Part shown: positions 8,388 through 17,390 of the stretch, one piece after another | How the letters are laid out: each line of letters begins with the position of its first letter | Numbering within the stretch: the stretch's first letter is position 1 | NCBI RefSeq assembly: GCF_041321145.1 | Contig: NZ_JBGGWA010000001.1 | Span: forward strand, 1 to 64,000 | Length of the DNA: 64,000 nucleotides | Source of the DNA: Paraburkholderia sp041321145 | GTDB lineage: Bacteria > Pseudomonadota > Gammaproteobacteria > Burkholderiales > Burkholderiaceae | Direction: 5' to 3' | The notes under the pieces: model-generated | Told to the model about the DNA's origin: nothing | What the model saw: only the letters and a program-made list of their open reading frames with translations | Database searches by the model: none | Translations under genes and position numbers: made by a program

Positions 8388-8414
8388 AAAAAAGCCGCTT
8401 TGAAAGCGGCTTTT
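8388..8414. terminator. Bidirectional terminator between tsaD and folE2
   Basis: AGCCGCTT-TGA-AAGCGGCT is a perfect 8-bp stem with an A-run on the left and TTTT on the right. It therefore serves tsaD on the plus strand and folE2 on the minus strand, since both end here. Confidence 0.85.
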
Positions 8415-8442
8415 CATTTGCAGCAGGCAAGCGAAAGCGCGC

Positions 8443-9249
8443 TCAACCCACCCGCTTATCCCGCTCGATCACGGCATACGCGCTGTGATTGTGAATCGAT
8501 TCGAAGTTCTCGGCTTCGAGCACATACGCGACGATGCGCTCGTCGGCATTCAGACGCTGCGCGACATCGCGCACCAGGTCTTCAACGAACTTCGGATTTT
8601 CGTAGGCACGCTCGGTGACGAACTTCTCGTCCGGGCGCTTGAGCAAGCCCCACAGTTCGCACGACGCTTCTTCTTCAGCGATACGAACCAGCTCTTCCAC
8701 CGCCACATCGCCCGCGAGCTCGGCGTTGATCGTGACGTGCGAGCGCTGATTGTGCGCACCGTACTGAGAAATCTTCTTCGAGCACGGGCACAGGCTCGTG
8801 ACCGGCACCAGCACCTTCAGGAAGAGACGCGTCGTACCATTGCGGGTCTCGCCCGTCAACGTCACTTCGTAGTCGAGCAGGCTTTGCACACCCGACACCG
8901 GCGCGGTCTTGTTCACGAAGTACGGGAACGACACCTCAATGCGGCCGGCCTCGGCTTCGAGCTTTTCGAGCATTGCGGCGAGCATCGTTCGGAACGTGGC
9001 CGCCTCGAGCGGCGCCTTGTTCTCTTCAAGCAGCGCGACGAAGCGCGACATGTGCGTGCCCTTCTGATCGGCCGGCAGGTGCACGTCGAGATTCCACGTG
9101 CCGACAGTCGGCTGCACCTCGCCGTCTTGCGTGCGCACCATCAACGGATGGCGCACGGCCTTGACGCCGACACGTTGAATCGGGATCTGACGCGTATCGG
9201 GCGTGCTCTGCACGTCGGGCATCACAAAGGCGGGATTCATCTGGTTCAT
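8443..9249 (-). CDS. folE2: GTP cyclohydrolase FolE2 (type IB)
   Basis: Converts GTP to 7,8-dihydroneopterin triphosphate for folate synthesis; it is the metal-flexible isozyme often used when zinc is scarce. The 268-aa protein shows the SLCPCSK motif with C154 and C156, the following YGAHNQRSHV stretch, and PFPD-type N-terminal features (AFVMPDVQS). The start at 9249 is preceded by AAAGGACAAGAAT. The upstream 290 bp lacks genes but is rich in hairpins. I did not see a convincing Zur box. Confidence 0.95.
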   Translation of the reverse strand: MNQMNPAFVMPDVQSTPDTRQIPIQRVGVKAVRHPLMVRTQDGEVQPTVGTWNLDVHLPADQKGTHMSRFVALLEENKAPLEAATFRTMLAAMLEKLEAEAGRIEVSFPYFVNKTAPVSGVQSLLDYEVTLTGETRNGTTRLFLKVLVPVTSLCPCSKKISQYGAHNQRSHVTINAELAGDVAVEELVRIAEEEASCELWGLLKRPDEKFVTERAYENPKFVEDLVRDVAQRLNADERIVAYVLEAENFESIHNHSAYAVIERDKRVG

Positions 9250-9329
9250 ATTCTTGTCCTTTCAAGAAACCGCCGGGCCGCCCCAAGTTTTCCGCTCCGC
9301 AGGAAGTCCGCCCCGAAAGAAGTCCCCTT

Positions 9330-9466
9330 GGGGGATTGGCGGATTGCCCCAGCGGGGGCTGTCGCGAAGCGACAGGTTTGAGGGTTCTCGGCGACCGTGC
9401 GGATCAGGCTGCGCAACGGCAAACGCCGGCCCCTGCCGGCGCTGGATGATGGACCCGAAGGTCCAT
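9330..9466. repeat. Cluster of perfect hairpins between dxs and folE2
   Basis: The 289-bp gap between folE2 and dxs holds no gene. It contains consecutive inverted repeats: CCCCTTGGGG near 9333, CTGTCGC-GAA-GCGACAG (9359-9375), CGCCGGC-CCCT-GCCGGCG (9424-9441) and ATGGACC-CGAA-GGTCCAT (9449-9466). None has a T-run, so they are not classical terminators. They could be REP-like elements or 3'-end structures of the dxs transcript, which reads into them. Confidence 0.6.
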
Positions 9467-9538
9467 CGATTCAAGTTGGAGATTGCTATGTCCGCCGTAG
9501 CCGCGGCGTGGCGCGCGGCAGAGCGGTTAGCGACGCAA

Positions 9539-11446
9539 CTAGGCGACGCGCTTCACCGAGGATTGACCGGCGACCGCACCGCTGGAAAGAAAGCGTTCGC
9601 GAATCGACCTGGCAATGCCCGCGCCGTCCAGACCACACGCGGAGAGCAGCTTGGCCGGATCCCCATGATCAATGAAGCGATCCGGGAGGCCCAATTGTAG
9701 TACGGGTCGCATAACCCCTCTCTCAAGCAGGGCTTCGACGCAAGCCGAGCCCGCGCCGCCCATCACGCAACCTTCTTCAACCGTGACTACGGCGTCATGC
9801 GTTTCAGCCAGTTGACGGACCAGCTCGGCGTCCAGCGGCTTCACAAAGCGCATGTTCGCGACCGTGGCGTCCAGTTGCTCGGCCGCGGCCAGCGACGGCG
9901 CGACCATCGTGCCGAACGCCAGAATCGCAATACGCTTGCCGGCCGGTTGCGACGTTTCGCGACGGATCTCGCCCTTGCCGAGCGGCAGCGCAGTCATCTG
10001 CTTGACGGTTGCCACGCCCGTCCCGGCGCCGCGCGGGTAGCGCACCGCCGTCGGATTCGGCTGCTGCAATGCGGTGTACAGCATCTGGCGGCATTCGTTT
10101 TCGTCCGATGCAGCCATCACCGTCATGTTGGGGATGCAGCGCAGGAACGCCAGATCGTACGCGCCCGCATGCGTTGCGCCGTCCGCGCCGACCAGACCCG
10201 CGCGGTCGATCGCGAACACTACAGGCAGGTTTTGCAGCGCGACGTCATGAATCAGCTGATCGTAAGCACGTTGCAGGAAGGTCGAGTAGATCGCGACCAC
10301 CGGCTTCATGCCGTCCGCAGCCAGACCGCCGGCGAACGTCACCGCGTGCTGTTCGGCGATGCCGACGTCGAAGTAGCGATCCGGAAAGCGCTTCTCGAAC
10401 TCGACCATGCCCGAGCCTTCACGCATTGCCGGTGTAATGCCGATCACGCGCGCGTCCAGTTCGGCCGCGTCGCACAGCCATTCGCCGAACACCTGCGTGT
10501 AGGTCTTCTTCGACGGCGCCGTGGACGGCTTGATGCCTTCAGCCGGATTGAACTTGCCTGGGCCGTGATACAGCACCGGATCGGCCTCGGCCAGCTTGTA
10601 GCCCTGGCCCTTCTTCGTGACGACGTGCAGGAATTGCGGACCGCGCAGTTCCTTGATGTTCTGCAGCGTCGGGATCAGCGAATCGAGGTCGTGTCCGTCG
10701 ATCGGGCCGATGTAGTTGAAGCCGAACTCTTCGAACAGCGTAGCCGGCACGATCATGCCCTTCGCGTGCTCTTCGAGCTTGCGGGCCAGATCCAGCATAG
10801 GCGGCGCGACGCGCAGCACGCGTTCGACGCCCGCACGGGCCGCGGCGTAGAAGCGGCCCGACATCAGGCGCGCCAGATGGCGATTCAGCGCGCCGACCGG
10901 CGGCGAAATCGACATGTCGTTATCGTTCAGGATGACCAGCAGCGGCACGTCGTCTTCGACACCGGCGTTGTTCATCGCCTCGAAAGCCATGCCGGCCGTC
11001 ATCGCGCCGTCGCCGATCACGGCAATGCCCATGCGATTGTCGCCCTGCAGCTTGCTCGCGACCGCCATGCCGAGCGCGGCCGAGATCGAGGTGCTGGAGT
11101 GCGCGGTGCCGAAGGTGTCGTATTCCGACTCGTCGCGGCGCGGGAAGCCCGAGATTCCGCCGAGCTGACGCAGCGTGTGCATCTGGTCGCGCCGGCCCGT
11201 CAGGATTTTATGCGGATAGGTTTGATGGCCGACATCCCAGACGATCCGGTCACGCGGCGTGTCGAACACATAGTGCAGAGCAATGGTCAACTCGACCGTG
11301 CCGAGGTTGGACGAGAGATGGCCGCCCGTCTGCGATACGCTGTCGAGCACAAAGGCACGCAACTCGTCGGCAAGCGGTTGCAATTGGCGGCGATCGAGGC
11401 GGCGCAAGGCTGCCGGGTCGTCGATGGTTTTCAGCAAGTCGTACAT
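9539..11446 (-). CDS. dxs: 1-deoxy-D-xylulose-5-phosphate synthase Dxs
   Basis: First enzyme of the MEP isoprenoid pathway (pyruvate plus glyceraldehyde-3-phosphate). Thiamine-diphosphate motifs are visible: GGHLSSNLG (41-49), DVGHQTYPHK (71-80) and GDGAMTAG (145-152) with the following NDNDMSI. The transketolase-like middle domain begins near YTQVFGEWLCD, and the C-terminal domain carries the VVTVEEG stretch. I start at 11446 (MYDLLKTIDD) because family members begin there; the frame extends 15 codons further upstream. It is last in the xseB-ispA-dxs operon, a standard arrangement. Confidence 0.97.
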   Translation of the reverse strand: MYDLLKTIDDPAALRRLDRRQLQPLADELRAFVLDSVSQTGGHLSSNLGTVELTIALHYVFDTPRDRIVWDVGHQTYPHKILTGRRDQMHTLRQLGGISGFPRRDESEYDTFGTAHSSTSISAALGMAVASKLQGDNRMGIAVIGDGAMTAGMAFEAMNNAGVEDDVPLLVILNDNDMSISPPVGALNRHLARLMSGRFYAAARAGVERVLRVAPPMLDLARKLEEHAKGMIVPATLFEEFGFNYIGPIDGHDLDSLIPTLQNIKELRGPQFLHVVTKKGQGYKLAEADPVLYHGPGKFNPAEGIKPSTAPSKKTYTQVFGEWLCDAAELDARVIGITPAMREGSGMVEFEKRFPDRYFDVGIAEQHAVTFAGGLAADGMKPVVAIYSTFLQRAYDQLIHDVALQNLPVVFAIDRAGLVGADGATHAGAYDLAFLRCIPNMTVMAASDENECRQMLYTALQQPNPTAVRYPRGAGTGVATVKQMTALPLGKGEIRRETSQPAGKRIAILAFGTMVAPSLAAAEQLDATVANMRFVKPLDAELVRQLAETHDAVVTVEEGCVMGGAGSACVEALLERGVMRPVLQLGLPDRFIDHGDPAKLLSACGLDGAGIARSIRERFLSSGAVAGQSSVKRVA

Positions 11447-11531
11447 CGTCGTTCCATTGTAGGAAAACTTACGCGCCCGCACTTCATACATGCACCTCCT
11501 GGCAAAGGTGCGCGGCGGCGGGCTTTCGCGT

Positions 11532-12413
11532 TCAGCTAACCCGGTTCACCACCAGGTCCGCCAATTCGGAAAGACGCTGCGCGCGCGCGCCAAACGGCGC
11601 AATCGCAGCGTGGGCGTCGCCGCGCAGTTGCGCTGCGAGCGCACGCGACGCATCTAGCCCAATAATCGACACGTAGGTCGGCTTGCCGTCCTTCGCGTCT
11701 TTACCTGCCGTCTTGCCAAGCGTCGCGGAATCGGTCGTGACGTCGAGAATATCGTCGACGACCTGAAACGCGAGGCCGACAGCGGCCGCATACGCGTCGA
11801 GCGAACGCATCGCGTCCGCACTCGGCGTTTCGCCCGCCAGCGCGCCCATGCGTACCGCAGCACGCAGCAAGGCGCCGGTTTTCATCCGGTGCATGGTTTC
11901 CAGTTGCGCGCGCGTCAGCGTGTGGCCGACGCTCGCCAGGTCGATCGCCTGGCCGCCGCACATGCCGATCGAGCCGCTCGCCAAGGCCAGTTCACGCACG
12001 AGCGATGCCTGCTGCGCCGATGCCAGAGCGTCCGACGTCAACGCGACGAATGCTTGCGATTGCAACGCGTCGCCGACCAGCAGCGCCGTGGCTTCGTCAT
12101 ATTTGATGTGTACGGTGGGTTTACCGCGACGCAGTGCGTCGTCGTCCATGCAAGGCATGTCGTCATGCACGAGCGAGTACACGTGGATCATTTCCAGCGC
12201 CGCCGCTGCCGCATCGAGGCATTCGGCGCGCGCGCCGGTCAGCTCGCCGGCCGCGTGGCATAGCAGCGGGCGAATCCGCTTGCCGCCGCCCAATACCGCA
12301 TAGCGCATGGCTTCATGCAGTTTGGCGGGTTCGGTCGCCTCGCTGGGCAGGTAATGTTCCAATGCCGCTTCGACGCGCTCGAGTACCGAGCGGGTCCATT
12401 GTTCGAATGTCAT
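11532..12413 (-). CDS. ispA: Polyprenyl (farnesyl) diphosphate synthase IspA
   Basis: Condenses IPP with DMAPP and GPP to make farnesyl diphosphate. The 293-aa protein has the first aspartate-rich motif DDMPCMDDD (84-92), the second motif DDILD (220-224), and GGGKRIRP near residue 42. The four-base ATGA overlap with xseB shows translational coupling; dxs follows 85 bp downstream on the same strand. Confidence 0.97.
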   Translation of the reverse strand: MTFEQWTRSVLERVEAALEHYLPSEATEPAKLHEAMRYAVLGGGKRIRPLLCHAAGELTGARAECLDAAAAALEMIHVYSLVHDDMPCMDDDALRRGKPTVHIKYDEATALLVGDALQSQAFVALTSDALASAQQASLVRELALASGSIGMCGGQAIDLASVGHTLTRAQLETMHRMKTGALLRAAVRMGALAGETPSADAMRSLDAYAAAVGLAFQVVDDILDVTTDSATLGKTAGKDAKDGKPTYVSIIGLDASRALAAQLRGDAHAAIAPFGARAQRLSELADLVVNRVS

Positions 12414-12718
12414 AGGTCGTCCCCGCTTTCCGTAGCGGCTGTGCCTGCGCTATTCATTGGCAACGGCTTGAGCGTCTCGCCATCGAGCACGCGCACCTGC
12501 TGCTCGACCTTCTCGAGCTGCTGCTGGCAAAACGCCACCAGAGCCGCGCCGCGCCGGTAGGCGGTGAGCGACTCCTCGAGACTCAGGCTGCCGCCTTCCA
12601 TGCGCGCGACCAGCCCTTCCAGCTCGGCCTGGGCAGCCTCATAGTTCTCCGGCAACGGCGTGGTATCGACGCCTTCCGCAGGCGCGGCAGCAGTATCTTT
12701 CGATGCGGTCTTCGCCAT
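12410..12718 (-). CDS. xseB: Exodeoxyribonuclease VII small subunit XseB
   Basis: Small subunit of the ExoVII nuclease, which degrades single-stranded DNA with XseA. The characteristic stretch is YEAAQAELEGLVARMEGG followed by LSLEESLTAYRRGAALV. It is 102 aa from Met-Ala-Lys; four more codons are open upstream. It is first gene of the xseB-ispA-dxs operon. Confidence 0.94.
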   Translation of the reverse strand: MAKTASKDTAAAPAEGVDTTPLPENYEAAQAELEGLVARMEGGSLSLEESLTAYRRGAALVAFCQQQLEKVEQQVRVLDGETLKPLPMNSAGTAATESGDDL

Positions 12719-12928
12719 GAATAGTCGCAAAATTAAAACAAGTCGAACATTCTACGGCAAAAGAGACATTTCCGATCCGCTCGCCGCCCGGAGCGGCGCC
12801 GCAGCCATCCGCTCCGCTCTAGCAGTCTCGCAGAAAAAAATCGATCGGTCTGCGGCGAAAACAGCGAACTTTCCTGACATTTTTGACCCAAATCAGGCAC
12901 TTAAGCGCCCCACGAAAGGGGAAACGGG

Positions 12929-12934
12929 TATAAT
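12929..12934 (+). promoter_or_regulatory. Candidate -10 element before the Rieske gene
   Basis: A perfect TATAAT sits 72 bp before the chosen ATG at 13006, in a gap of about 290 bp that contains no gene. The -35 position is poor. Confidence 0.4.
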
Positions 12935-13005
12935 CGCGGGCTCCCTAAATCGAATCTTCGATGGTTGGGTTGTTCACTGCTTTCACGTCTTCATCGGGAG
13001 TGGGA

Positions 13006-14112
13006 ATGTCCAATCTGAGCAATGCATTGCAGTTGCGGTCTGTTCACAGCCAGCTGCCAGTCACGGCTTACTTTGACGAAGCGCTTCTAACGCGCGAAAT
13101 CGACACCCTTTTCAAGAAAGGTCCTCGCTACATCGGCCACGATCTCATGGTGCCCGAAGCGGGGAATTATTTTGCTTTGCCGAGCGAGAGCGAAGGGCGT
13201 GTGCTCGTCCGTAACCAGCAGTCGCAAGTCGAGTTGCTGTCGAACGTGTGCCGCCACCGGCAAGCCATCATGCTCAACGGCCGCGGCCAGACGGAGAATA
13301 TCGTCTGCCCCCTGCATCGCTGGACCTACGACCTGAACGGCCAGCTTCTCGGCGCACCTCATTTTGCGGATAACCCCTGCCTGAATCTCGGCGCCACGTC
13401 GCTGCAGAACTGGCAAGGCTTGCTGTTTGAAGCGCAAGGGCGCGACGTCGCCCGGGATCTGGCGCGGCTCGGCACGAAGCAACACTTCGATTTTTCGGGC
13501 TTCATGTTCGATCATGTCGAGGTGCACGAGTGCAACTACAACTGGAAGACCTTCATCGAGGTCTATCTCGAGGATTACCACGTCGCGCCGTTCCATCCTG
13601 GCCTCGGCGGGTTCGTCAATTGCGACGACCTGACGTGGGAGTTCGGCGACTGGTACAGCGTGCAGACCGTCGGCGTCCACAAAGATCTGGAGCAGCCGGG
13701 CAGCCCGACCTACCGTAAGTGGCACGACGAAGTGCTGCGCTTCCGCGGCGGCAATCCGCCCGAGTTCGGCGCGATCTGGATGGTGTACTACCCCGGCATC
13801 ATGATCGAGTGGTATCCGCACGTGCTGGTCGTGTCGTGGCTGATTCCGCGCGGTCCGCAGAAAACCACCAACGTGGTGGAGTTTTATTACCCTGAGGAAA
13901 TCGCGCTGTTCGAACGCGAGTTCGTTGAAGCCGAGCGCGCCGCCTATATGGAAACGGCCCGCGAAGACGATGAAATCGCCGAGCGCATGGACGCAGGCCG
14001 ACGCGCGCTAATGGAACGCGGCGAATCGCAGGTCGGCCCGTATCAGAGCCCAATGGAAGACGGCATGCAGCACTTCCACGAGTTTTTGCGGCGCGAACTC
14101 GGCGCGATCTGA
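13006..14112 (+). CDS. Rieske-type aromatic ring-hydroxylating oxygenase, large subunit-like
   Basis: A 368-aa mononuclear-iron oxygenase. The Rieske [2Fe-2S] ligands are C82, H84, C101 and H104 (CRH and CPLH, separated by 16 residues). The catalytic domain has DYHVAPFHPGL, which carries the two His of the iron site, and a downstream acidic ligand region. It has no adjacent small subunit, ferredoxin or reductase, so the partner and substrate are unknown; conserved stand-alone members of this type occur widely in Burkholderiales. The ATG at 13006 has GGGAGTGGGA before it, while the earlier ATG at 12961 has no ribosome-binding site. A terminator follows. Confidence 0.88.
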   Translation: MSNLSNALQLRSVHSQLPVTAYFDEALLTREIDTLFKKGPRYIGHDLMVPEAGNYFALPSESEGRVLVRNQQSQVELLSNVCRHRQAIMLNGRGQTENIVCPLHRWTYDLNGQLLGAPHFADNPCLNLGATSLQNWQGLLFEAQGRDVARDLARLGTKQHFDFSGFMFDHVEVHECNYNWKTFIEVYLEDYHVAPFHPGLGGFVNCDDLTWEFGDWYSVQTVGVHKDLEQPGSPTYRKWHDEVLRFRGGNPPEFGAIWMVYYPGIMIEWYPHVLVVSWLIPRGPQKTTNVVEFYYPEEIALFEREFVEAERAAYMETAREDDEIAERMDAGRRALMERGESQVGPYQSPMEDGMQHFHEFLRRELGAI

Positions 14113-14176
14113 TCCGCGCGCTCCGCACTTGATCCACGTTAGATCCGATTCTTGCGCGAGCTGCACCCAAGCATGG

Positions 14177-14205
14177 AAAGACGGGCTTCGACCCGTCTTT
14201 TTTTT
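14177..14205 (+). terminator. Terminator after the Rieske oxygenase gene
   Basis: AAAGACGGG, a six-base loop and CCCGTCTTT form a 9-bp stem followed by a run of T. It is strong on the plus strand. Confidence 0.88.
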
Positions 14206-14292
14206 GTTTAGACTAACAACATAGCTCGGCCGTCCGCGCGCCGCACCAAGCCGCCGGCCCGCAGTCGCAATCGTCCGTACCGAGGAGACGTC

Positions 14293-15162
14293 ATGCCCCA
14301 CACTCACTACACCACACTCATTTCCGCGACGAACCTCGCGGAACGGCTGACCGCCGCGCCGGGCAGCGTGTTCGTCATCGATTGCCGTTTCGATCTGGCC
14401 GACACCGATGCGGGTGAGAAGGCCTATCTGGCCGGGCACCTGCCGGGCGCACATTACCTGCACCTCGATCGCGATCTGTCAGGTCCGAAGAACGGTACGA
14501 ACGGCCGCCATCCCTTGCCGGATCGCGCGCGGCTGGTGGAAACGCTGGAGTCTCGTGGACTCAAGCAGGGTCAGCAAGTGGTCGCCTATGACGCGCAGGG
14601 CGGCATGTACGCCGCTCGTGCATGGTGGCTGCTGCGCTGGCTCGGCCACGACGCCGTTGCGCTGCTGGACGGTGGACTGCAAGCCTGGCAGGCCGCCGGT
14701 CAGCCGCTGATCCAGGACACGCCGGCGCAGAATACCGGCGACTTCAAAGCGGGCGCGCCGCTTTCGGTCACGGTCGATGCCCAGACCGTCGAACGCAATC
14801 TCGGTACGAAGGAACGCGTCGTGGTCGATGCACGCGCGAACGATCGCTACCGCGGCGAAAACGAAACGCTGGATCGCGTCGGCGGCCATATCCCCGGCGC
14901 GCTCAATCGCTTCTTCAAGGACAACTTCACCGCGGACGGCCGCTTCAAGCCGGCCCATACGCTGCGCGAGGAATTCCACGGGCTGCTGGCCGATACGCCG
15001 CCGGAACATGTCGTGCTGCAATGCGGCTCGGGCGTGACGGCATGCGTGAACGTGCTCGCGATGGAGATCGCCGGGATGCATGGCGCGGCCCTGTATCCGG
15101 GATCGTGGAGCGAATGGACATCTGATCCGAAGCGGCCGGTTGCAACGGGTCCGAATCCTTAA
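14293..15162 (+). CDS. sseA: 3-mercaptopyruvate sulfurtransferase SseA
   Basis: Two rhodanese domains in 289 aa. The active-site loop is CGSGVTAC with C244 as the nucleophile; the Gly-Ser-Gly-Val-Thr form is typical of mercaptopyruvate sulfurtransferases rather than thiosulfate sulfurtransferases. The N-terminal domain lacks a catalytic Cys, as usual. CAAAGCG-rich codons match the neighbours. It is flanked by terminators on both sides, so it is probably monocistronic. Confidence 0.94.
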   Translation: MPHTHYTTLISATNLAERLTAAPGSVFVIDCRFDLADTDAGEKAYLAGHLPGAHYLHLDRDLSGPKNGTNGRHPLPDRARLVETLESRGLKQGQQVVAYDAQGGMYAARAWWLLRWLGHDAVALLDGGLQAWQAAGQPLIQDTPAQNTGDFKAGAPLSVTVDAQTVERNLGTKERVVVDARANDRYRGENETLDRVGGHIPGALNRFFKDNFTADGRFKPAHTLREEFHGLLADTPPEHVVLQCGSGVTACVNVLAMEIAGMHGAALYPGSWSEWTSDPKRPVATGPNP

Positions 15163-15189
15163 GCGATAGGTCAAGCGGTACGATTAGCG

Positions 15190-15230
15190 AAAAGGCCATG
15201 GCCGCTCGAAAGCGGTCACGGCCTTTTTTA
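15190..15230. terminator. Terminator after sseA
   Basis: AAAGGCC...TGGCCGCT-CGAA-AGCGGTCA...GGCCTTTTTT forms a long, slightly imperfect hairpin with a T-run on the plus strand and four T on the minus strand. It may serve both sseA and the pseudogene on the other strand. Confidence 0.85.
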
Positions 15231-15253
15231 TTCTTCCAGCCAGGCGCATGCCC

Positions 15254-15780
15254 TCAAGCCACGCCATGCCGCTTGAACCACATCAGCACGCGGCGCCAGC
15301 CATCCTCGGCATCGGCCTTTTTGTAGCTCGGCCGATAGTCCGCGAAAAACGCATGGCCCGCGTCGTCATACACGACGAATTGCGAACCGCGTCCTGTCTG
15401 CGGACCTTGGGCGATGGCCTGCTTCATCTGCTCGAGCGACCCGGACGAACAGATCCGGCGCGATCGCCAGATAACCCAGCTTGGCAAAGCGCCGGCAGAC
15501 GTCGGCAATATGCTCGTGCACGCCGAACGTCTCATGGATAACGATGATTACCGGCAGGTGCGTCTTACCCTTGGGCTGCGCACGATACCCCGGCACCAGC
15601 ATGTCGCCCGAACGCACGCCGGTCTCGCCGGCTTCGAGACCGTCGCTATCGGTATGAATGGTTTGCGCCGACACCGGCAGAACGGCTGCGGCGAAACCTG
15701 TGCCGAGCGCAGCCTTGATGAAGATTCGTCGATTGAACGGAACGTGCGGGACCAGGCTGTCGATGTCAGGTTTTCAGCAT
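15254..15780 (-). pseudogene. Dienelactone hydrolase family protein, decayed
   Basis: The N-terminal part shows a Tat-like signal (NRRIFIKAALGTGFAAAVLP) and a dienelactone-hydrolase start (LPVIIVIHETFGVHEHIADV, then YLAIAPDLFVR). The reading frame changes near 15440, where the C-terminal end continues (GSQFVVYDDAGHAFFADYRP ... GWRRVLMWFKRHGVA). The central third, including the loop that holds the catalytic Cys, is missing, and a one-base shift separates the ATG at 15780 from the signal peptide. About 175 codons remain of a family length near 290. Only the His of the triad (AGHAF) is left, so no activity is expected. Confidence 0.85.
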
Positions 15781-15863
15781 GCGGCGCTCCTCGGGTGAAG
15801 GTCGGTGGCAACAGGATACGCTTCACAGGCATCCTGTTGCACATGCAACCTTCTCACGCGCCT

Positions 15864-17213
15864 TCAGTGCAGCTTGACCCGCGGCAGCGTGGTGCGCCGC
15901 AACCAATGCGCGAAGGTATCGAGCACCATCCGCGCGTAGCCGTGCAGCGCGGCGATATGTAGCCGGTACAGCGACATGTACATGAAGCGCGCGAACAACC
16001 CTTCGATCAGCATATTGCCGCCGATCACGCCGCCCATCAGATTGCCGACCGCGCTGAAGTGCCCGAGCGACACCAGCGAGCCGAAGTCGCGGTAGGTAAA
16101 CTCCGGCAGCGGCTTGTTCTCGAGCCGCGCTGCGAGCGCCTTCATCAGGAAGCTCGCTTGCTGATGAGCCGCTTGCGCACGCGGCGGCACGTTGCGCTCG
16201 TTGCCCGGCCACGGACACGCCGCGCAGTCGCCGAGCGCGAAGATTTCGTCGTCGACTTCGGTTTGCAGCGTGCGGCGCACGATGAGTTGCCCCAGCCGAT
16301 TGACCGGCAGGCCGTCGAGCTGGCTCAGGATGGCGGGCGCCTTGATGCCCGCCGCCCACACGGTCAGATCGGCACGCACGGTTTTACCGCTCGCGGTGCG
16401 GATCATGCCGGGCGCGACCTCCGCCACCGTCTCGCCGATCAACAGCCTCACGCCGAGCTTGGTGAGCAGCTCGGCGGTGGCCGTCGACACACGTTCCTGC
16501 AAGGCGGGCAAAATGCGCGGCCCCGCCTCGATCAGCACAATGCCGACGTCATGCCGCGGATCGAGCTTATGCAAGCCGTAAGCGGACAACACCTGCGCCG
16601 TATTGCGCAACTCAGCCGAGAGTTCGACGCCCGTCGCGCCGCCGCCGACGATCGCTACCTGGATGCGCGGCTCGGAGGAAGGCGACGTACCCGATCCCGA
16701 TTCGACGGGCTCATGCACCTGATGCTCGGCGCGCATGCACGCCGCGATCAACCGTTTGCGAAAACGCTCAGCCTGGCTGACGGTATCGAGCGCCAGCGAG
16801 AACTCAGGCGCGCCCTTCACCCCGAAGAACGCCGTGGTGCTGCCGATCGCGATGATCAGCGTGTCGTATTCGAGCTCGCGCGCGGGCAGCAGCTCGGCGC
16901 CATCTTCGTCGAGCACGGTGCCGAGCGTCAGACGTTTGCTCGCACGGTCCAGACCGGTCAGCTCGCCTTGCTGAAACTCGAAGCCGTGCCAACGCGCCTG
17001 CGCCGCATATTCGAGTTCCTGCGTGAACGGGTCCATGCTGCCTGCCGCCACTTCATGCAGCAGCGGCTTCCAGATATGGGTTGGATTTCGGTCGACGAGC
17101 GTCACTTGCGTGCGCACACCGCCTTTGTTCTTCTTGGGCGCATAGCGGTCGCCTAAGCGTGTCGCCAGCTCCAGCCCTCCCGCGCCCCCGCCAACGACGA
17201 TAAAACGATGCAT
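15864..17213 (-). CDS. Type II NADH dehydrogenase (NDH-2)
   Basis: A 449-aa non-proton-pumping NADH:quinone oxidoreductase of the inner membrane surface. The FAD motif GGGAGG is at residues 7-12 (VVGGGAGGLELATRLGDR). The NADH-binding site is VAIVGGGATGVELSAEL, and the third flavin motif is EIFALGDCAACP. The start at 17213 is chosen for its Rossmann-proximal position and the GGAGAGTTC just upstream; the frame is open for 36 more codons. A C-terminal amphipathic segment could bind the membrane. Confidence 0.9.
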   Translation of the reverse strand: MHRFIVVGGGAGGLELATRLGDRYAPKKNKGGVRTQVTLVDRNPTHIWKPLLHEVAAGSMDPFTQELEYAAQARWHGFEFQQGELTGLDRASKRLTLGTVLDEDGAELLPARELEYDTLIIAIGSTTAFFGVKGAPEFSLALDTVSQAERFRKRLIAACMRAEHQVHEPVESGSGTSPSSEPRIQVAIVGGGATGVELSAELRNTAQVLSAYGLHKLDPRHDVGIVLIEAGPRILPALQERVSTATAELLTKLGVRLLIGETVAEVAPGMIRTASGKTVRADLTVWAAGIKAPAILSQLDGLPVNRLGQLIVRRTLQTEVDDEIFALGDCAACPWPGNERNVPPRAQAAHQQASFLMKALAARLENKPLPEFTYRDFGSLVSLGHFSAVGNLMGGVIGGNMLIEGLFARFMYMSLYRLHIAALHGYARMVLDTFAHWLRRTTLPRVKLH

Positions 17214-17334
17214 TGAACTCTCCGTGTTTGCCGATGGGTTATGCGTCGCGACAGCGCGCATGAAACGAAACGCGCGCGCCGTCTGTCTTAGCGATTGTCC
17301 GCGAGCGGCACGGGTTGTCACAAGCCGTCAAAAC

Positions 17335-17349
17335 GCATGTGTGACATGC
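17335..17349. promoter_or_regulatory. Short palindrome upstream of the NDH-2 gene
   Basis: GCATGT-GTG-ACATGC has perfect 6-bp arms and lies about 120 bp upstream of the NDH-2 start, in the gap before polA's 3' end. It may be an operator for an unidentified regulator. Confidence 0.3.
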
Positions 17350-17390
17350 GCACGACGATATCGCCCATCAAGCGCTCCGTCACATCAGTG

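Noticed and set aside
9797..11539. 580-codon plus-strand ORF opposite dxs
   Set aside because: Antisense shadow; Arg/His-rich and overlapping a certain gene on the other strand.
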